Shown here: piece by piece, positions 26,389 through 35,295 of the stretch
Layout: the number at the start of each line of letters is the position of its first letter
Position numbering within the stretch: position 1 is the first letter of the stretch
NCBI GenBank assembly: GCA_963728145.1
Contig: CAVSJA010000002.1
Location: 1-64,000, forward strand
From: CAVSJA01 sp963728145
GTDB taxonomy: Bacteria; Bacteroidota; Bacteroidia; Chitinophagales; Chitinophagaceae
Direction of reading: 5' to 3'
Length of the DNA stretch: 64,000 nucleotides
Position numbers and translations under genes: made by a program
The notes under the pieces: generated by a model
What the model was told of the DNA's origin: nothing
Databases searched by the model: none
What the model saw: the letters and a program-made list of their open reading frames with translations, nothing else

Positions 26389-27904
26389 ATGACACCCGTA
26401 ACCCGAGCCCTGGCGGCCGGCGCCTCCGTTCTGGCGGTGACGACGCCTGCCGTTGCGCAGTCGATCAGCCCGACGCTGATCTCCCAGGCCGAGGACAGCT
26501 ACTTCACCGCCGCCGAGGCCGAGCTCGAGGCGCTGCTCGCCCGGCAGCCGAACGTGCGCGAGGCGAAGAACGTGATCCTCTTCGTCGGCGACGGCATGTC
26601 GATCCCGACGATCACCGCCGCCCGCATCCGCCAGGGGCAGCAGGCGGGCGGGGACGGCGAGAGCAACCATCTCGCCTTCGAGGACCTGCTGCCGCACGTC
26701 GCCTTGTCGAAGACCTACACCCACGACGCCCAGGTCGCCGACAGCGCCCCGACCGCCACGGCGATGGTCGCCGGCGTGAAGTCGAACAACGGCACGATCG
26801 GCGTGACCCAGGCGGTCGAGAACGACGTCTGCGCCAGCCAGAAGGGCCACGAGGTCACCACGATCTTCGAGCTCGCCGAGGCCGCCGGCTACGCCACCGG
26901 CATCGTCTCGACCGCGCGCATCACCCACGCCACCCCGGCCGCGACCTACGCCAAGACCGCGCAGCGCGACTGGGAGAACGACAGCCAGCTCTCCGACGAG
27001 GCCAAGGCCAACGGCTGCAAGGACGTCGCCGCGCAGCTCGTCGACTGGCCGGCCGGAAACGGCTTCGAGGTGATCCTCGGCGGCGGCCGCTCGAACTTCA
27101 TGCTCGCCGACCAGGCCGATCCGGAGGCCGCCGACGAGACCGGCGCCCGCACCGACGGCCGCGACCTCGTCGCCGAGTGGCAGGCGAAGCACAACGACGC
27201 CGCCTACGTCTGGAACGCGGAGGGGTTCGCGGCCGTCGACCCGGCCACCACCGGGCACCTGATGGGCCTCTTCGAGCGCAGCCACATGCAGTACGAGGCC
27301 GACCGCGACGCGGCCGCCGAGCCGTCGCTCGCCGAGCTGACGTCCAAGGCGATCGACGTGCTCGGCGCAGAACGACCGGGGCTTCGTGCTGATGGTCGAG
27401 GCCGGCCGCATCGACCACGCCCACCACGCCGGCAACGCCTACCGGGCGCTCGAGGACACCATCGCCCTCGACGCGGCGGTGAAGGCCGCCTTCGACAAGG
27501 TCGACCCGGAGGAGACGCTGATCATCGTCACCGCCGACCACGGCCACGTCTTCACGATGGCGGGCTACCCGGAGCGCAACAACCCGATCCTCGGGCTGAC
27601 CGGAGAGGCGGCGGACGACGGCAAGCCCTACACCACGCTCGGGTACATGAACGGCCCCGGCGCGGTCGCGGGCGAGCGGCCCGACCTGAGCGAGGTCGAC
27701 ACCCAGGCGCCCGACTTCCTGCAGCAGGCGCTGGTGCCGCTCGAGGAGAGCGAGACCCATTCGGGCGACGACGTGGGCATCTACGCCCAGGGGCCGTGGG
27801 CGCATCTGTTCGACGGCGTCGTCGAGCAGAACCTGATCTATCACGTCATCGCGCACGCGACCGGCCTTCCGGAGAAGGCGGTCCTCAACGGGCTGTCCAA
27901 CTAG
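26389..27904 (+). CDS. Periplasmic alkaline phosphatase (PhoA family)
   Basis: Releases phosphate from monoesters outside the cytoplasm. It has a signal peptide (VLAVTTPAVAQS) and metal-site Asp in ILFVGDGMS. The nucleophile Ser lies in DSAPTATAMVAGVK, then MVEAGRIDHAHHAGN and IIVTADHGHVFTM supply further metal ligands. His is in THSGDDV near the end. About 505 residues, one shift near 27366 (extra G before CAG). AGGAAGG precedes the ATG. It is inserted between serA and serC on the opposite strand, and a strong hairpin follows it. Confidence 0.92.
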
Positions 27905-27913
27905 CGCGTCCCG

Positions 27914-27940
27914 GCGGCCGGCTCCCGAGGAGCCGGCCGC
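27914..27940 (+). terminator. GC-rich hairpin between convergent genes
   Basis: GCGGCCGGCTCC (27914-27925) pairs perfectly with GGAGCCGGCCGC (27929-27940) around CGA. It lies 10 bases after the phosphatase stop and upstream of the convergent serC end, so it may end both transcripts. No T-run. Confidence 0.55.
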
Positions 27941-28027
27941 ACGCCCCGGACGCGGGCGGACGATCGATGCGGCGGCAGGCGGACGCCATGGCCTCTGGTC
28001 CGTCGGATGCGTTGCGAGAGACGGCGT

Positions 28028-29215
28028 TCAGCCGCGGGCCGTCGCGAAGGCCCAGTCGAGCCAGGGGCCGAGCGCCTCGACGTCGGCGGTGTCGACGGTG
28101 GTGCCGCACCAGACGCGCAGGCCCGGCGGCGCGTCGCGGTAGCCGGCGATGTCGTAGGCGACGCCCTCGGACTCGAGGAGCTTGGTCATGCGCTTGACGA
28201 AGTCGCGCTGGCCCGCCTCGTCGAGCGCCGCGATCTCCGGGTCGACGATCCTCAGGCAGACCGAGGTGTTCGAGCGCGCCGCCGGGTCGGCGACGAGGTT
28301 CTCGACCCACGGGGTCCGGTCGACCCAGGCCTGCAGCGCCGCGAAGTTGGCGTCGGCGCGGGCGCGGGTGGCGGCGAGGCCGCCGATCCTTTCCATCCAG
28401 TCGAGCGCGTCGATCGCGTCGGCGACGGCGAGCATCGAGGGGGTGTTGATCGTCTCGCCGGCGAAGATGCCGTCGATGAGCTTGCCGCCCTTGGTGAGGC
28501 GGAAGATCTTCGGCAGCGGCCGCGGCGGGGTGTAGCTCTCCAGCCGCTCGACGGCGCGCGGGCTGAGGATCAGCACGCCGTGGCCGCCCTCGCCGCCCAT
28601 CGCCTTCTGCCAGGAGAAGGTGGTGACGTCGAGCTTGTCCCACGGCAGACCTTGCGCGAAGGCGGCCGAGGTGGCGTCGCAGAAGGTCAGGCCGGCGCGG
28701 TCGGCGGCGATCCAGTCGCCGTCCGGCACGCGGGCGCCGGAGGTGGTGCCGTTCCAGGTGAAGCAGACGTCGGCCTCGGGCCGCACCGCCGCGAGGTCGG
28801 GCAGGTCGCCGTAGGGCGCGGTCAGCACCCGGCAGTCGTCGAGCTTCAGCTGCTTGGTCGCGTCGGTCGCCCAGCCCTGGCCGAAGCTCTCCCAGACCAG
28901 CATGTCGACGGGCCGGGCGCCGAGCATCGACCACATCGCCATCTCGAAGGCGCCGGTGTCGGAGGCGGGCACGATGCCGACGCGGTAGTCGGCCGGCACG
29001 CCGAGCAGGCGCGCGGTGCGGTCGATCACGTCCTTGAGCTGCGCCTTCGGCTTCGCGGCGCGGTGCGAGCGGCCGAGGAAGGCGCGGGCGGCGACCGCCT
29101 CGGCGGTCCAGCCCGGGCGCTTGGCGCAGGGGCCCGAGGAGAACTCGGGACGTGCGGGTCGGATGGCGGGTTTCACGGGCGCCGCGACGACCGCGGCGGC
29201 GGGGGACTGGCGCAT
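28028..29215 (-). CDS. serC: Phosphoserine aminotransferase
   Basis: PLP enzyme that makes 3-phosphoserine (second step of serine synthesis, also used in vitamin B6 synthesis). Intact 395 residues: EFSSGPCAKRPGW, GIVPASDTGAFEMAMWSMLG, CFTWNGTTSGARVPDGDWI, DVTTFSWQKAMGGEGGHGVL with the PLP Lys, and GIFAGETINTPSMLAVADAI. The first 25 residues (MRQSPAAAVVAAPVKPAIR) are Ala/Pro-rich and the start could be internal. It belongs to the alphaproteobacterial SerC type. Confidence 0.95.
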   Translation of the reverse strand: MRQSPAAAVVAAPVKPAIRPARPEFSSGPCAKRPGWTAEAVAARAFLGRSHRAAKPKAQLKDVIDRTARLLGVPADYRVGIVPASDTGAFEMAMWSMLGARPVDMLVWESFGQGWATDATKQLKLDDCRVLTAPYGDLPDLAAVRPEADVCFTWNGTTSGARVPDGDWIAADRAGLTFCDATSAAFAQGLPWDKLDVTTFSWQKAMGGEGGHGVLILSPRAVERLESYTPPRPLPKIFRLTKGGKLIDGIFAGETINTPSMLAVADAIDALDWMERIGGLAATRARADANFAALQAWVDRTPWVENLVADPAARSNTSVCLRIVDPEIAALDEAGQRDFVKRMTKLLESEGVAYDIAGYRDAPPGLRVWCGTTVDTADVEALGPWLDWAFATARG

Positions 29216-29386
29216 CGGCCATTCTCCGTCGTCAGGGCGATGTTCCTGAGTGCGCCCCGCTCGCCCTCATCGGGGACGCGCCCGCGGCCCGCATAGGCGA
29301 TTTCCGACCATCTGTGAAGAGGGAACGTCGGCCGGGCGCAACGCATCCGCACGACGAACGTTGACCGGCCGCACCGGAGAGCAATC

Positions 29387-30685
29387 ATGCGCATCGCGGT
29401 CGCCGCACCGATCCTCCTCGCCGCGCTCCTGTCCGGCTGCGGCGAGAACGCGCGGCTTCCCACCTCCGCGGGCACCGGGCCCGACCCGGCGCTGCCACCG
29501 CCAACCAGAGCTCGACGGTCAACATCGCGCCGGCGCGCGGCTGGTCGAGCGACGAGACGCCGACCCGGCCGCCGGCCTTTCGGTCACCGCCTTCGCCCGC
29601 GATCTCGACCATCCGCGATGGCTGCACGTCCTGCCGAACGGCGACGTGCTCGTCGCCGAGACCAACGCCCAGCCGAAGCGGCCGGACTCGCTGCGCGCCT
29701 TCGCGATGGACGCGGTGATGACGCCTCGCAGGCGCCGAGGTCGCGAGCGCCGACCGCATCACCCTGCTCCGCGACCGCGACGAGCGACGGGGTCGCGGAG
29801 ACCGCGAGCGTGCTGATCGACGATCTCACCTCGCCCTTCGGCATGGCGCTGATCGGCGACGATCTCTACGTGGCCGACACCGACCAGCTGCTGGCCTTTC
29901 CCTACCAGCCGGGCGCCACCCGGATCGACCGCGCCGGGCCGACCGGTCGCCGCGCTGCCGGCCGGCGAGATCAACCATCACTGGACCAAGGGCCTCGCCG
30001 CGCAGCCGGGACGGCGACGAGCTCTACGTCTCGGTCGGATCGAACAGCGATCACGGCGAGAACGGTCATCGACGCCGAGCGCGGACGCGCGGCCATCTGG
30101 CGCGTCGATCCCGCCGACGGCAGCGCGGAGGTGTTCGCCTCGGGCCTGCGCAATCCGGTCGGCCTCGACTTCGAGCCGCGGACCGGCGCGCTCTGGGCCG
30201 TCGTCAACGAGCGCGACGAGCTCGGCGGCGACCTCGTGCCCGACTATCTGACCGAGGTTCGCGCCGGCGGCTTCTACGGCTGGCCGTACAGCTACTTCGG
30301 CGACCACCTCGATCCGCGCGTCGAGCCGCAGCGGCCGGACCTGGTGGCGCGGGCACTGGTTCCCGACTACGCGCTCGGCGCGCATGTCGCGCCGCTCGGC
30401 CTGACCTTCGCCGACGGCGCGACCCTCGGGCCGCGCTTCGCGGAAGGCGCCTTCATCGGCGAGCACGGGTCGTGGAACCGCCGGCCGCGCAGCGGCTACC
30501 GCGTGGTGTTCGTCCCGTTCCGGAACGGCCGCCCGTCCGGCGAGCCGATCGACGTCCTGACCGGATTCCTCGACGGCGCGGGACAGGCGCGCGGCCGACC
30601 CGTGGGCGTCGCGATCGACGGCCGCGGCGGCCTGCTGGTGGCGGACGACGTCGGCAACGCGGTCTGGCGGGTCACCGCCGACTAG
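29387..30685 (+). CDS. PQQ-dependent sugar (sorbosone-type) dehydrogenase lipoprotein
   Basis: A six-bladed beta-propeller dehydrogenase of the GDH-B/sorbosone type, anchored by a lipobox (LLAALLSGCG). LSVTAFARDLDHPRWLHVLP, GDVLVAETNAQPK, MALIGDDLYVADTDQLLAFP, EINHHWTKGLAAQP, ASGLRNPVGLDFEP, VNERDELGGDLVPDYLTEV, FIGEHGSWNRRPRSGYRVVF and RPVGVAIDGRGGLLVADDVG follow the family in order. About 425 residues. Frameshifts near 29505, 29728, 29783, 29949, 30008 and 30066, mostly single bases between codons. Its stop overlaps the end of convergent mnmA by 4 bases. Confidence 0.88.
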   Translation: MRIAVAAPILLAALLSGCGENARLPTSAGTGPDPALPPPTRARRSTSRRRAAGRATRRRPGRRPFGHRLRPRSRPSAMAARPAERRRARRRDQRPAEAAGLAARLRDGRGDDASQAPRSRAPTASPCSATATSDGVAETASVLIDDLTSPFGMALIGDDLYVADTDQLLAFPYQPGATRIDRAGPTGRRAAGRRDQPSLDQGPRRAAGTATSSTSRSDRTAITARTVIDAERGRAAIWRVDPADGSAEVFASGLRNPVGLDFEPRTGALWAVVNERDELGGDLVPDYLTEVRAGGFYGWPYSYFGDHLDPRVEPQRPDLVARALVPDYALGAHVAPLGLTFADGATLGPRFAEGAFIGEHGSWNRRPRSGYRVVFVPFRNGRPSGEPIDVLTGFLDGAGQARGRPVGVAIDGRGGLLVADDVGNAVWRVTAD

Positions 30686-31831
30686 CTCAGCCCGCACGAT
30701 CCAGCCGCCGCCGAGCACCCGGCTGCCTTCGGCGGCGTAGAAGACGCAGGCCTGGCCCGGCGCCACCCCTTCCTCGGGCGCGAGCAGCTCGACCTCGGCC
30801 CGGTCCGGCCCGCGCGGACGGACCCGCGCCGGCTTCGGCGGCCGGGTCGAGCGCACCCGGACCGCGACCTCCCAGCCCTCGGGCGGCGCCTCCTCGAAGG
30901 CCGCGTCGCCGAGCCAGTTGACCTCGGCGACCGGCACCGACGCGCGTCGCGAGCGCCGCGCGCGGGCCGACGACCACGCGGCGCGTCGCGGCGTCGAGCC
31001 GCACGACGAAGAGCGGCTCGCCGCCGCCGATGCCGAGGCCGCGCCGCTGGCCGACGGTGTAGCGGATCACGCCCTCGTGGCGGCCGAGCACGCGGCCGTC
31101 GAGGTGCACGATGTCGCCGGGCTCGGCCGCGCCGGGGCGCAGCTTCTCGATGACCGCGGCGTAGGAGCCGTCCGGCACGAAGCAGATGTCCTGGCTGTCG
31201 GGCTTGTCGGCGACGGCGAGGCCGTAGCGCGCCGCGCAGCGCCCGGGTCTCGGCCTTGGACGCGAGGCCGCCGAGCGGGAAGCGCAGGAAGCCGAGCTGC
31301 TCGCGCGTGGTCGCGAACAGGAAGTAGCTCTGGTCGCGGGCCGGGTCGGCGGCGCGGTGCAGCTCCGGTCCCGCCGGGCCGTCGACGCGGCGGACGTAGT
31401 GGCCGGTCGCCATGCAGTCGGCGTCGAGGTCCTTCGCGGTCTCCAGCAGGTCGCGGAACTTCACCCGCTCGTTGCAGCGGATGCAGGGCACCGGCGTCGC
31501 GCCGGCGAGGTAGGCGTCGGCGAACTCCTCGACCACCGCCTCGCGGAACCGGCTCTCGTAGTCGAGCACGTAGTGCGGAAAGCCGACGCGCTCCGCGACG
31601 CGCCGGGCGTCGTGGATGTCGCGGCCGGCGCAGCAGGCGCCCTTCCGCGCCAGCGCCGCGCCGTGGTCGTAGAGCTGCAGCGTCACGCCGACGACGTCGT
31701 AGCCGTCCGCGGCCAGCATCGCCGCGACGACCGAGCTGTCGACGCCGCCCGACATGGCGACGAGCACCCGGGTCTCGCGCGGGGGCTTGCGTAAACCGAG
31801 ACTGTTGAGCGGCGCGCGCGCGCCGTGGCAT
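30682..31831 (-). CDS. mnmA: tRNA-specific 2-thiouridylase MnmA
   Basis: Thiolates U34 of Glu/Gln/Lys tRNAs. The P-loop VLVAMSGGVDSSVVAAMLA, the catalytic Cys in VPCIRCNERVKF, CMATGHYVRR, ARDQSYFLF, DSQDICFVPDGSY (second catalytic Cys) and YTVGQRRGLGIGGGEPLFV are all present. The ORF's first Met (31767) falls inside the P-loop, so the true start is upstream. ATG 31831, read through one extra G, gives MPRRARA-LNSLGLRKPPRE, as in alphaproteobacterial homologues. Another ATG lies at 31837. Further shifts near 31240 and 30945. Confidence 0.92.
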
Positions 31832-31970
31832 GTACATGGTGGGTGGGCCGTTCGCGTGACGGGGGGAATATAGTAAAACCTTACGCAAGCTCAAGAGCTT
31901 GGTTCACCGCCACTTAAGGGATGGCGGAGTAAGTAATCGCGTGGGTGATGTGCGAGTAGGGGAGTGTAGC

Positions 31971-32250
31971 ATGTATATTCGCAGAGAGAAGGGGCCTGTC
32001 TACGTAGTGCTTCCGGACGGGACCAAGTTGACGCGTTCCGATCTGCCGCCGGTGAACACCAAGCGCTGGGTGGCGCGGCGGAAGGCGACGGTGGTCGCCG
32101 CGGTCGACCACGGCCTGATCGAGGCCGACCGAGGCCTGCACCATGTACCGCCTCTCGGACGAGGAGCTCGACCTCTGGCGCTCCGCCGTCCGCAAGCACG
32201 GCGCCGCCGCCCTGCGCGTGACCGCCATTCAGAAGTATAGACAACTCTGA
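31971..32250 (+). CDS. sciP: SciP-like DUF1153 regulator
   Basis: SciP is a small helix-turn-helix protein that binds and restrains CtrA in the alphaproteobacterial cell cycle. The 92 residues show YVVLPDGTKLTRSDLPP, TKRWVARRKATVVAAVDHGL, IEADEACTMYRLSDEELDLW and LRVTAIQKYRQL, the DUF1153 pattern. One extra C near 32130 splits the frame. GGGGAG precedes the ATG. It lies 102 bases upstream of ctrA on the same strand, so regulator and target are neighbours. Confidence 0.85.
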
Positions 32251-32275
32251 GGCGAGCTGGTACGGCTGCGCTATC

Positions 32276-32290
32276 GTAATAAGCTGTTAA
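32276..32290 (-). promoter_or_regulatory. Candidate CtrA box upstream of ctrA
   Basis: On the minus strand TTAA-N7-TTAC, one mismatch from the CtrA consensus TTAA-N7-TTAA. It lies 63 bases before the ctrA ATG, fitting autoregulation as known in Caulobacter. Confidence 0.45.
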
Positions 32291-32352
32291 CCACTTCTCG
32301 CTTAGCTGTTGCCCGGGTGGCGAAGGCCGGTTGTTCGAACGGAGAGCAGTCC

Positions 32353-33066
32353 ATGCGCATCCTTCTCGTCGAAGACGATCCGACGACATCCAAGAGCATC
32401 GAGCTGATGCTCCAGAACGCGAACTTGAACGTGTATGCGACGGATCTCGGCGAAGAAGGCATCGATCTCGCCAAGCTCTACGACTACGACCTGATCCTGC
32501 TCGACCTCAACCTTCCGGACATGAACGGCCACGACGTGCTGCGCCAGCTCAGGCTCGCCAAGGTCGAGACGCCGATCCTGATTCTCTCCGGCGCCGACGA
32601 CACCGAGAACAAGCTGAAGGGCTTCGGCTTCGGCGCCGACGACTACATGACCAAGCCGTTCCACCGCCAGGAGCTGATCGCGCGCATCCACGCGATCGTG
32701 CGCCGCTCCAAGGGCCACGCCCAGTCGGTGATCGCCACCGGCAAGTTCGCGGTCAACCTCGACGCCAAGACCGTCGAGGTCGACGGCAAGCCGGTGCACC
32801 TGACCGGCAAGGAATACCAGATGCTGGAACTGCTCTCGCTTCGGAAGGGCACGACGCTCACCAAGGAGATGTTCCTCAACCACCTCTACGGCGGCATGGA
32901 CGAGCCGGAGCTGAAGATCATCGACGTCTTCATCTGCAAGCTCCGCAAGAAGCTCTCCGAGGCCACCGGGGGCGAGAACTACATCGAGACAGTCTGGGGC
33001 CGCGGTTATGTGCTTCGCGACCCCGCGAGCAGCGAGGCGAAACGCCGGCTGGCGGTCGGGGCCTGA
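32353..33066 (+). CDS. ctrA: Cell-cycle response regulator CtrA
   Basis: OmpR-family regulator controlling flagellar, motility, division and (in Caulobacter) replication genes. Intact 237 residues. It has a receiver with acidic pocket VEDDPTT and phospho-acceptor Asp51 (LILLDLNLPDMNGHD), LILSGADDTENKL, and ADDYMTKPFHRQELIARIHA with the conserved Lys. The winged helix follows: VHLTGKEYQMLELLSLRKG, LYGGMDEPELKIIDVFICKL and YIETVWGRGYVLRDP. These are the near-invariant CtrA residues. The cognate CckA/ChpT genes are not in the window. A hairpin of the form CGCCCGG-N10-CCGGGCG follows the stop. Confidence 0.97.
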   Translation: MRILLVEDDPTTSKSIELMLQNANLNVYATDLGEEGIDLAKLYDYDLILLDLNLPDMNGHDVLRQLRLAKVETPILILSGADDTENKLKGFGFGADDYMTKPFHRQELIARIHAIVRRSKGHAQSVIATGKFAVNLDAKTVEVDGKPVHLTGKEYQMLELLSLRKGTTLTKEMFLNHLYGGMDEPELKIIDVFICKLRKKLSEATGGENYIETVWGRGYVLRDPASSEAKRRLAVGA

Positions 33067-33192
33067 GGCACCCCACCGCAGGTTTACCCTGGTAGCCCGC
33101 CCGGGCCGAGTTTTCCGGGCGCCCTCCCCGTCTCTTCTCCCGATCCGAGCAGCGCGCATGCCGACGGAGGCAGCGTTCGCGCGTCTCGCGCG

Positions 33193-33215
33193 TTGACGCC
33201 GACGTGTCGCGTCAA
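33193..33215 (+). promoter_or_regulatory. Inverted repeat before the DUF899 gene
   Basis: TTGACGC (33193-33199) and GCGTCAA (33209-33215) form a perfect 7-bp inverted repeat with a 9-base centre. It ends 4 bases before the ribosome binding site GGGGAGG, so a bound regulator could block expression. Confidence 0.35.
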
Positions 33216-33233
33216 TCAGGGGAGGAACCGAGC

Positions 33234-33959
33234 ATGACCGCCGAATCGACGCTGGTGCCGGCGGCGGAGCTCGCCGCCAGGAACCCGGCGCACTACCCGA
33301 ACGAGAGCGAGGACTACCGCCGCGCCCGCAACGCGCTGCTCGCCGAGGAGATCGAGCTGCGCCGCCATATCGAGCGCGTCGCCGAGCAGCGCCGGAACCT
33401 GCCGCCGGGCGGCCGCGTGCCCGAGGACTATCGCTTCGAGGGCGAGCACGGCCCGGTCACGCTCTCCGGGCTCTTCGGCGACAAGGACACGCTCGTCGTC
33501 TACAAGTACATGTTCGGGCCGGAGCGCGCGCGTCCCTGCCCGATGTGCACGGCGTTCATGGCATCGTTCGTCGCCAAGATCCCCGACCTCGAGCAGCGCA
33601 TCGCGCTCGCCTTCGTCGCCCGCTCGCCGATCGAGCGGCTGGTCCGGACCCGCGACGCCCGCGGCTGGCAGGCGCTCCCGGTCTATTCCGACCCGTCCGG
33701 CGCCTTCACCCGCGCCTACGTCAGCCCCGAGGACGCCGACGTCCCCGGCCTCGCCGTCTTCACCCGCCGCGACGGCGAGATCCGCCACTTCTGGAGCGGC
33801 GAGATCGGCGGCGAGATGGCCGATCCCGGTCAGGATCCGCGCGGCGCGCCCGACGTGGATCCGATCTGGACCGTGCTCGACATGACCCCGGGCGGGCGCG
33901 GGGACTGGTACCCGAAGCTCGAGTATCCTCCCGCCGAGCCGGTGGTCGCGACGACCTGA
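33234..33959 (+). CDS. DUF899 thioredoxin-fold protein
   Basis: Intact 241 residues. VPAAELAARNPAHYPNESED, LSGLFGDKDTLVVYKYMFGP, then CPMCTAF (a CxxC pair in the thioredoxin-like position), IALAFVARSPIERLVRTRDA and VFTRRDGEIRHFWSGEIGGE fit the DUF899 family. Members have the AhpC/TSA-like fold; a redox role is inferred, not shown. GGGGAGGAACC gives a strong ribosome binding site. It follows ctrA but has its own upstream inverted repeat. Confidence 0.82.
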   Translation: MTAESTLVPAAELAARNPAHYPNESEDYRRARNALLAEEIELRRHIERVAEQRRNLPPGGRVPEDYRFEGEHGPVTLSGLFGDKDTLVVYKYMFGPERARPCPMCTAFMASFVAKIPDLEQRIALAFVARSPIERLVRTRDARGWQALPVYSDPSGAFTRAYVSPEDADVPGLAVFTRRDGEIRHFWSGEIGGEMADPGQDPRGAPDVDPIWTVLDMTPGGRGDWYPKLEYPPAEPVVATT

Positions 33960-34019
33960 AAGCCGCCGGCGCCCCTCCGGCGCCGGCGGCACGCGGCCGC
34001 CCGTCTCCGATCCCACCCC

Positions 34020-34769
34020 TCAGAGGACCGGACGGGCGGCCGGCGCCTCGTCGCGGACCGGCTCGTCCGATCCGCCGAACAGCATGAGGTCGGCCCGGCA
34101 CCAGAGCAGGTAGCAGACGAGGAGCGTCAGCGGCGTCAGGAGCGCGCTCCACGGCGTGAACGGGCCGAAGGTGCCGAGGACCCACAGGAGCTCGTAGGCC
34201 GCCGCGATGATCGCCGGGACGCGGCTCGCCAGCACCGCCGAGCGATAGAGGTTCGGCCAGTCCGACGGCCACCCGGGGATCGACCGCCAGCGCCAGGCGC
34301 TGCCGAATTTGCCGACGGCGTGGAGGAGGCCGGCGGTCAGGGCGAGCACCGGCTGCCCGAGGTCAGGAGCGCCACCCCGAGGACCAGCGCGCCGATCCCC
34401 GACAGCAGGTCGCCGCGCCGGTTGAGCGCGTCGTTCGGCGGCGCGCCGTGCGCCCAGGCGCGATGATAGGCCTCGCCGCTCCAGAAGAAGACCGCGGTGG
34501 CGAGCGTGAGCGCCACCGCCCCGGCGTTGCCGGCGAGATAGTCCCAGGCCGCAGCCGCGGCCGTCTGCATCTCGGCCCCCGGCGCGGCGCCGACCTGGAG
34601 CCCGATGCCCACGGCGAGCCCGATCGCGTTGCCGACGTTGTAGTAGCCCCCGGGACCGGTGAGCCGCTTCCCGGCCCCTTCCACCGCCTCGGCGACGCGG
34701 CGCGTCGCGGATCTTCCTCCGCGCCAGGCGGCCCGAGCGTCGGCTGCGGCATGCATCGTGCTGGTCATC
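34020..34769 (-). CDS. Multi-pass membrane protein, function unknown
   Basis: About 248 residues over two frames joined near 34365 (TSGQPVLALTAGLLHAVGKF). It begins MTSTMHAAADARAAWRGGRS. After a Gly/Tyr segment (GPGGYYNVGNAIGLAVGIGL) come four to five hydrophobic helices, among them AVALTLATAVFFWSGEAYHR, LSGIGALVLGVALL and FTPWSALLTPLTLLVCYLLW. The cytosolic tail is acidic and Pro-rich. GGGGGAG lies upstream. I do not recognise the family. It is followed on the same strand by nothing else before the DUF899 stop, and preceded by a DUF1127 gene. Confidence 0.6.
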   Translation of the reverse strand, partial: DDQHDACRSRRSGRLARRKIRDAPRRRGGGRGREAAHRSRGLLQRRQRDRARRGHRAPGRRRAGGRDADGRGCGLGLSRRQRRGGGAHARHRGLLLERRGLSSRLGARRAAERRAQPARRPAVGDRRAGPRGGAPDLGQPVLALTAGLLHAVGKFGSAWRWRSIPGWPSDWPNLYRSAVLASRVPAIIAAAYELLWVLGTFGPFTPWSALLTPLTLLVCYLLWCRADLMLFGGSDEPVRDEAPAARPVL

Positions 34770-34817
34770 GGTCTTGCTCCCCCTCGAGCCGCGGGCGGTC
34801 GCGGCGCCACGCGATCG

Positions 34818-35045
34818 TCAGTGCCAGCGGCAGTCGCGCATGGCCTGGCGGACGTCGCCGCGGGTCACGCCCATGTCGCTCAGGAGGTGATCCTCGCGGT
34901 CGAGCATCCGCCGGTAGTCGTGGCGCGCCTTGACGCGCGCGAGCGCTTCGCGGACGGCGGCGCCGACGCGGCTCGTCAGGCCGGCGGCGAGCTGGCCGGG
35001 GTTCAGGACGTCGGCGGTCGTCGGGGCGGCGGTCGAAGCGGTCAT
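34818..35045 (-). CDS. DUF1127 small basic protein, copy 1
   Basis: 75 residues with the YjiS/DUF1127 signature ALARVKARHDYRRMLDREDH and LLSDMGVTRGDVRQAMRDCRW: an Arg-rich helix followed by LxDIGxxRxDV. Such proteins are short, abundant in alphaproteobacteria, and some influence RNA turnover and phosphate or carbon metabolism. AGAGGAAA precedes the ATG. A TGTGA-N6-TCACA palindrome lies upstream (35134-35157), with a GATAGT -10-like box 33 bases further in. The same layout is found at copy 2. Confidence 0.88.
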   Translation of the reverse strand: MTASTAAPTTADVLNPGQLAAGLTSRVGAAVREALARVKARHDYRRMLDREDHLLSDMGVTRGDVRQAMRDCRWH

Positions 35046-35133
35046 GGCGGTTTCCTCTGGTGCGTCGGTTGCGTTCGTTTCACCGCGGGTCGTTCCCGGT
35101 GGCGCCCCCACTATCGCCGATTCGCGCGGCCGG

Positions 35134-35157
35134 CCCCTGTGAGCGCGGTCACAGGGG
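35134..35157. promoter_or_regulatory. Crp-type operator, site 1
   Basis: CCCCTGTGA (35134-35142), 6 bases, TCACAGGGG (35149-35157): a perfect 9-bp inverted repeat around the Crp consensus TGTGA-N6-TCACA. The minus-strand sequence GATAGT at 35110-35115 lies 33 bases from its centre. That places the site near -42 for the DUF1127 gene at 34818-35045. tctC lies 140 bases on the other side. Confidence 0.75.
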
Positions 35158-35295
35158 GCGGCGCGGAAACGCCTTGCGGCGGTGAATTCGCGCAGGTCGG
35201 GTTGATCCCCTCGGGAGATTCATCGAATACTGCCGGCATAGAGGCCGGGACCCGTCGGGAAGCAAACACCGGCCGAACGAAACCGGGAGGTTACC

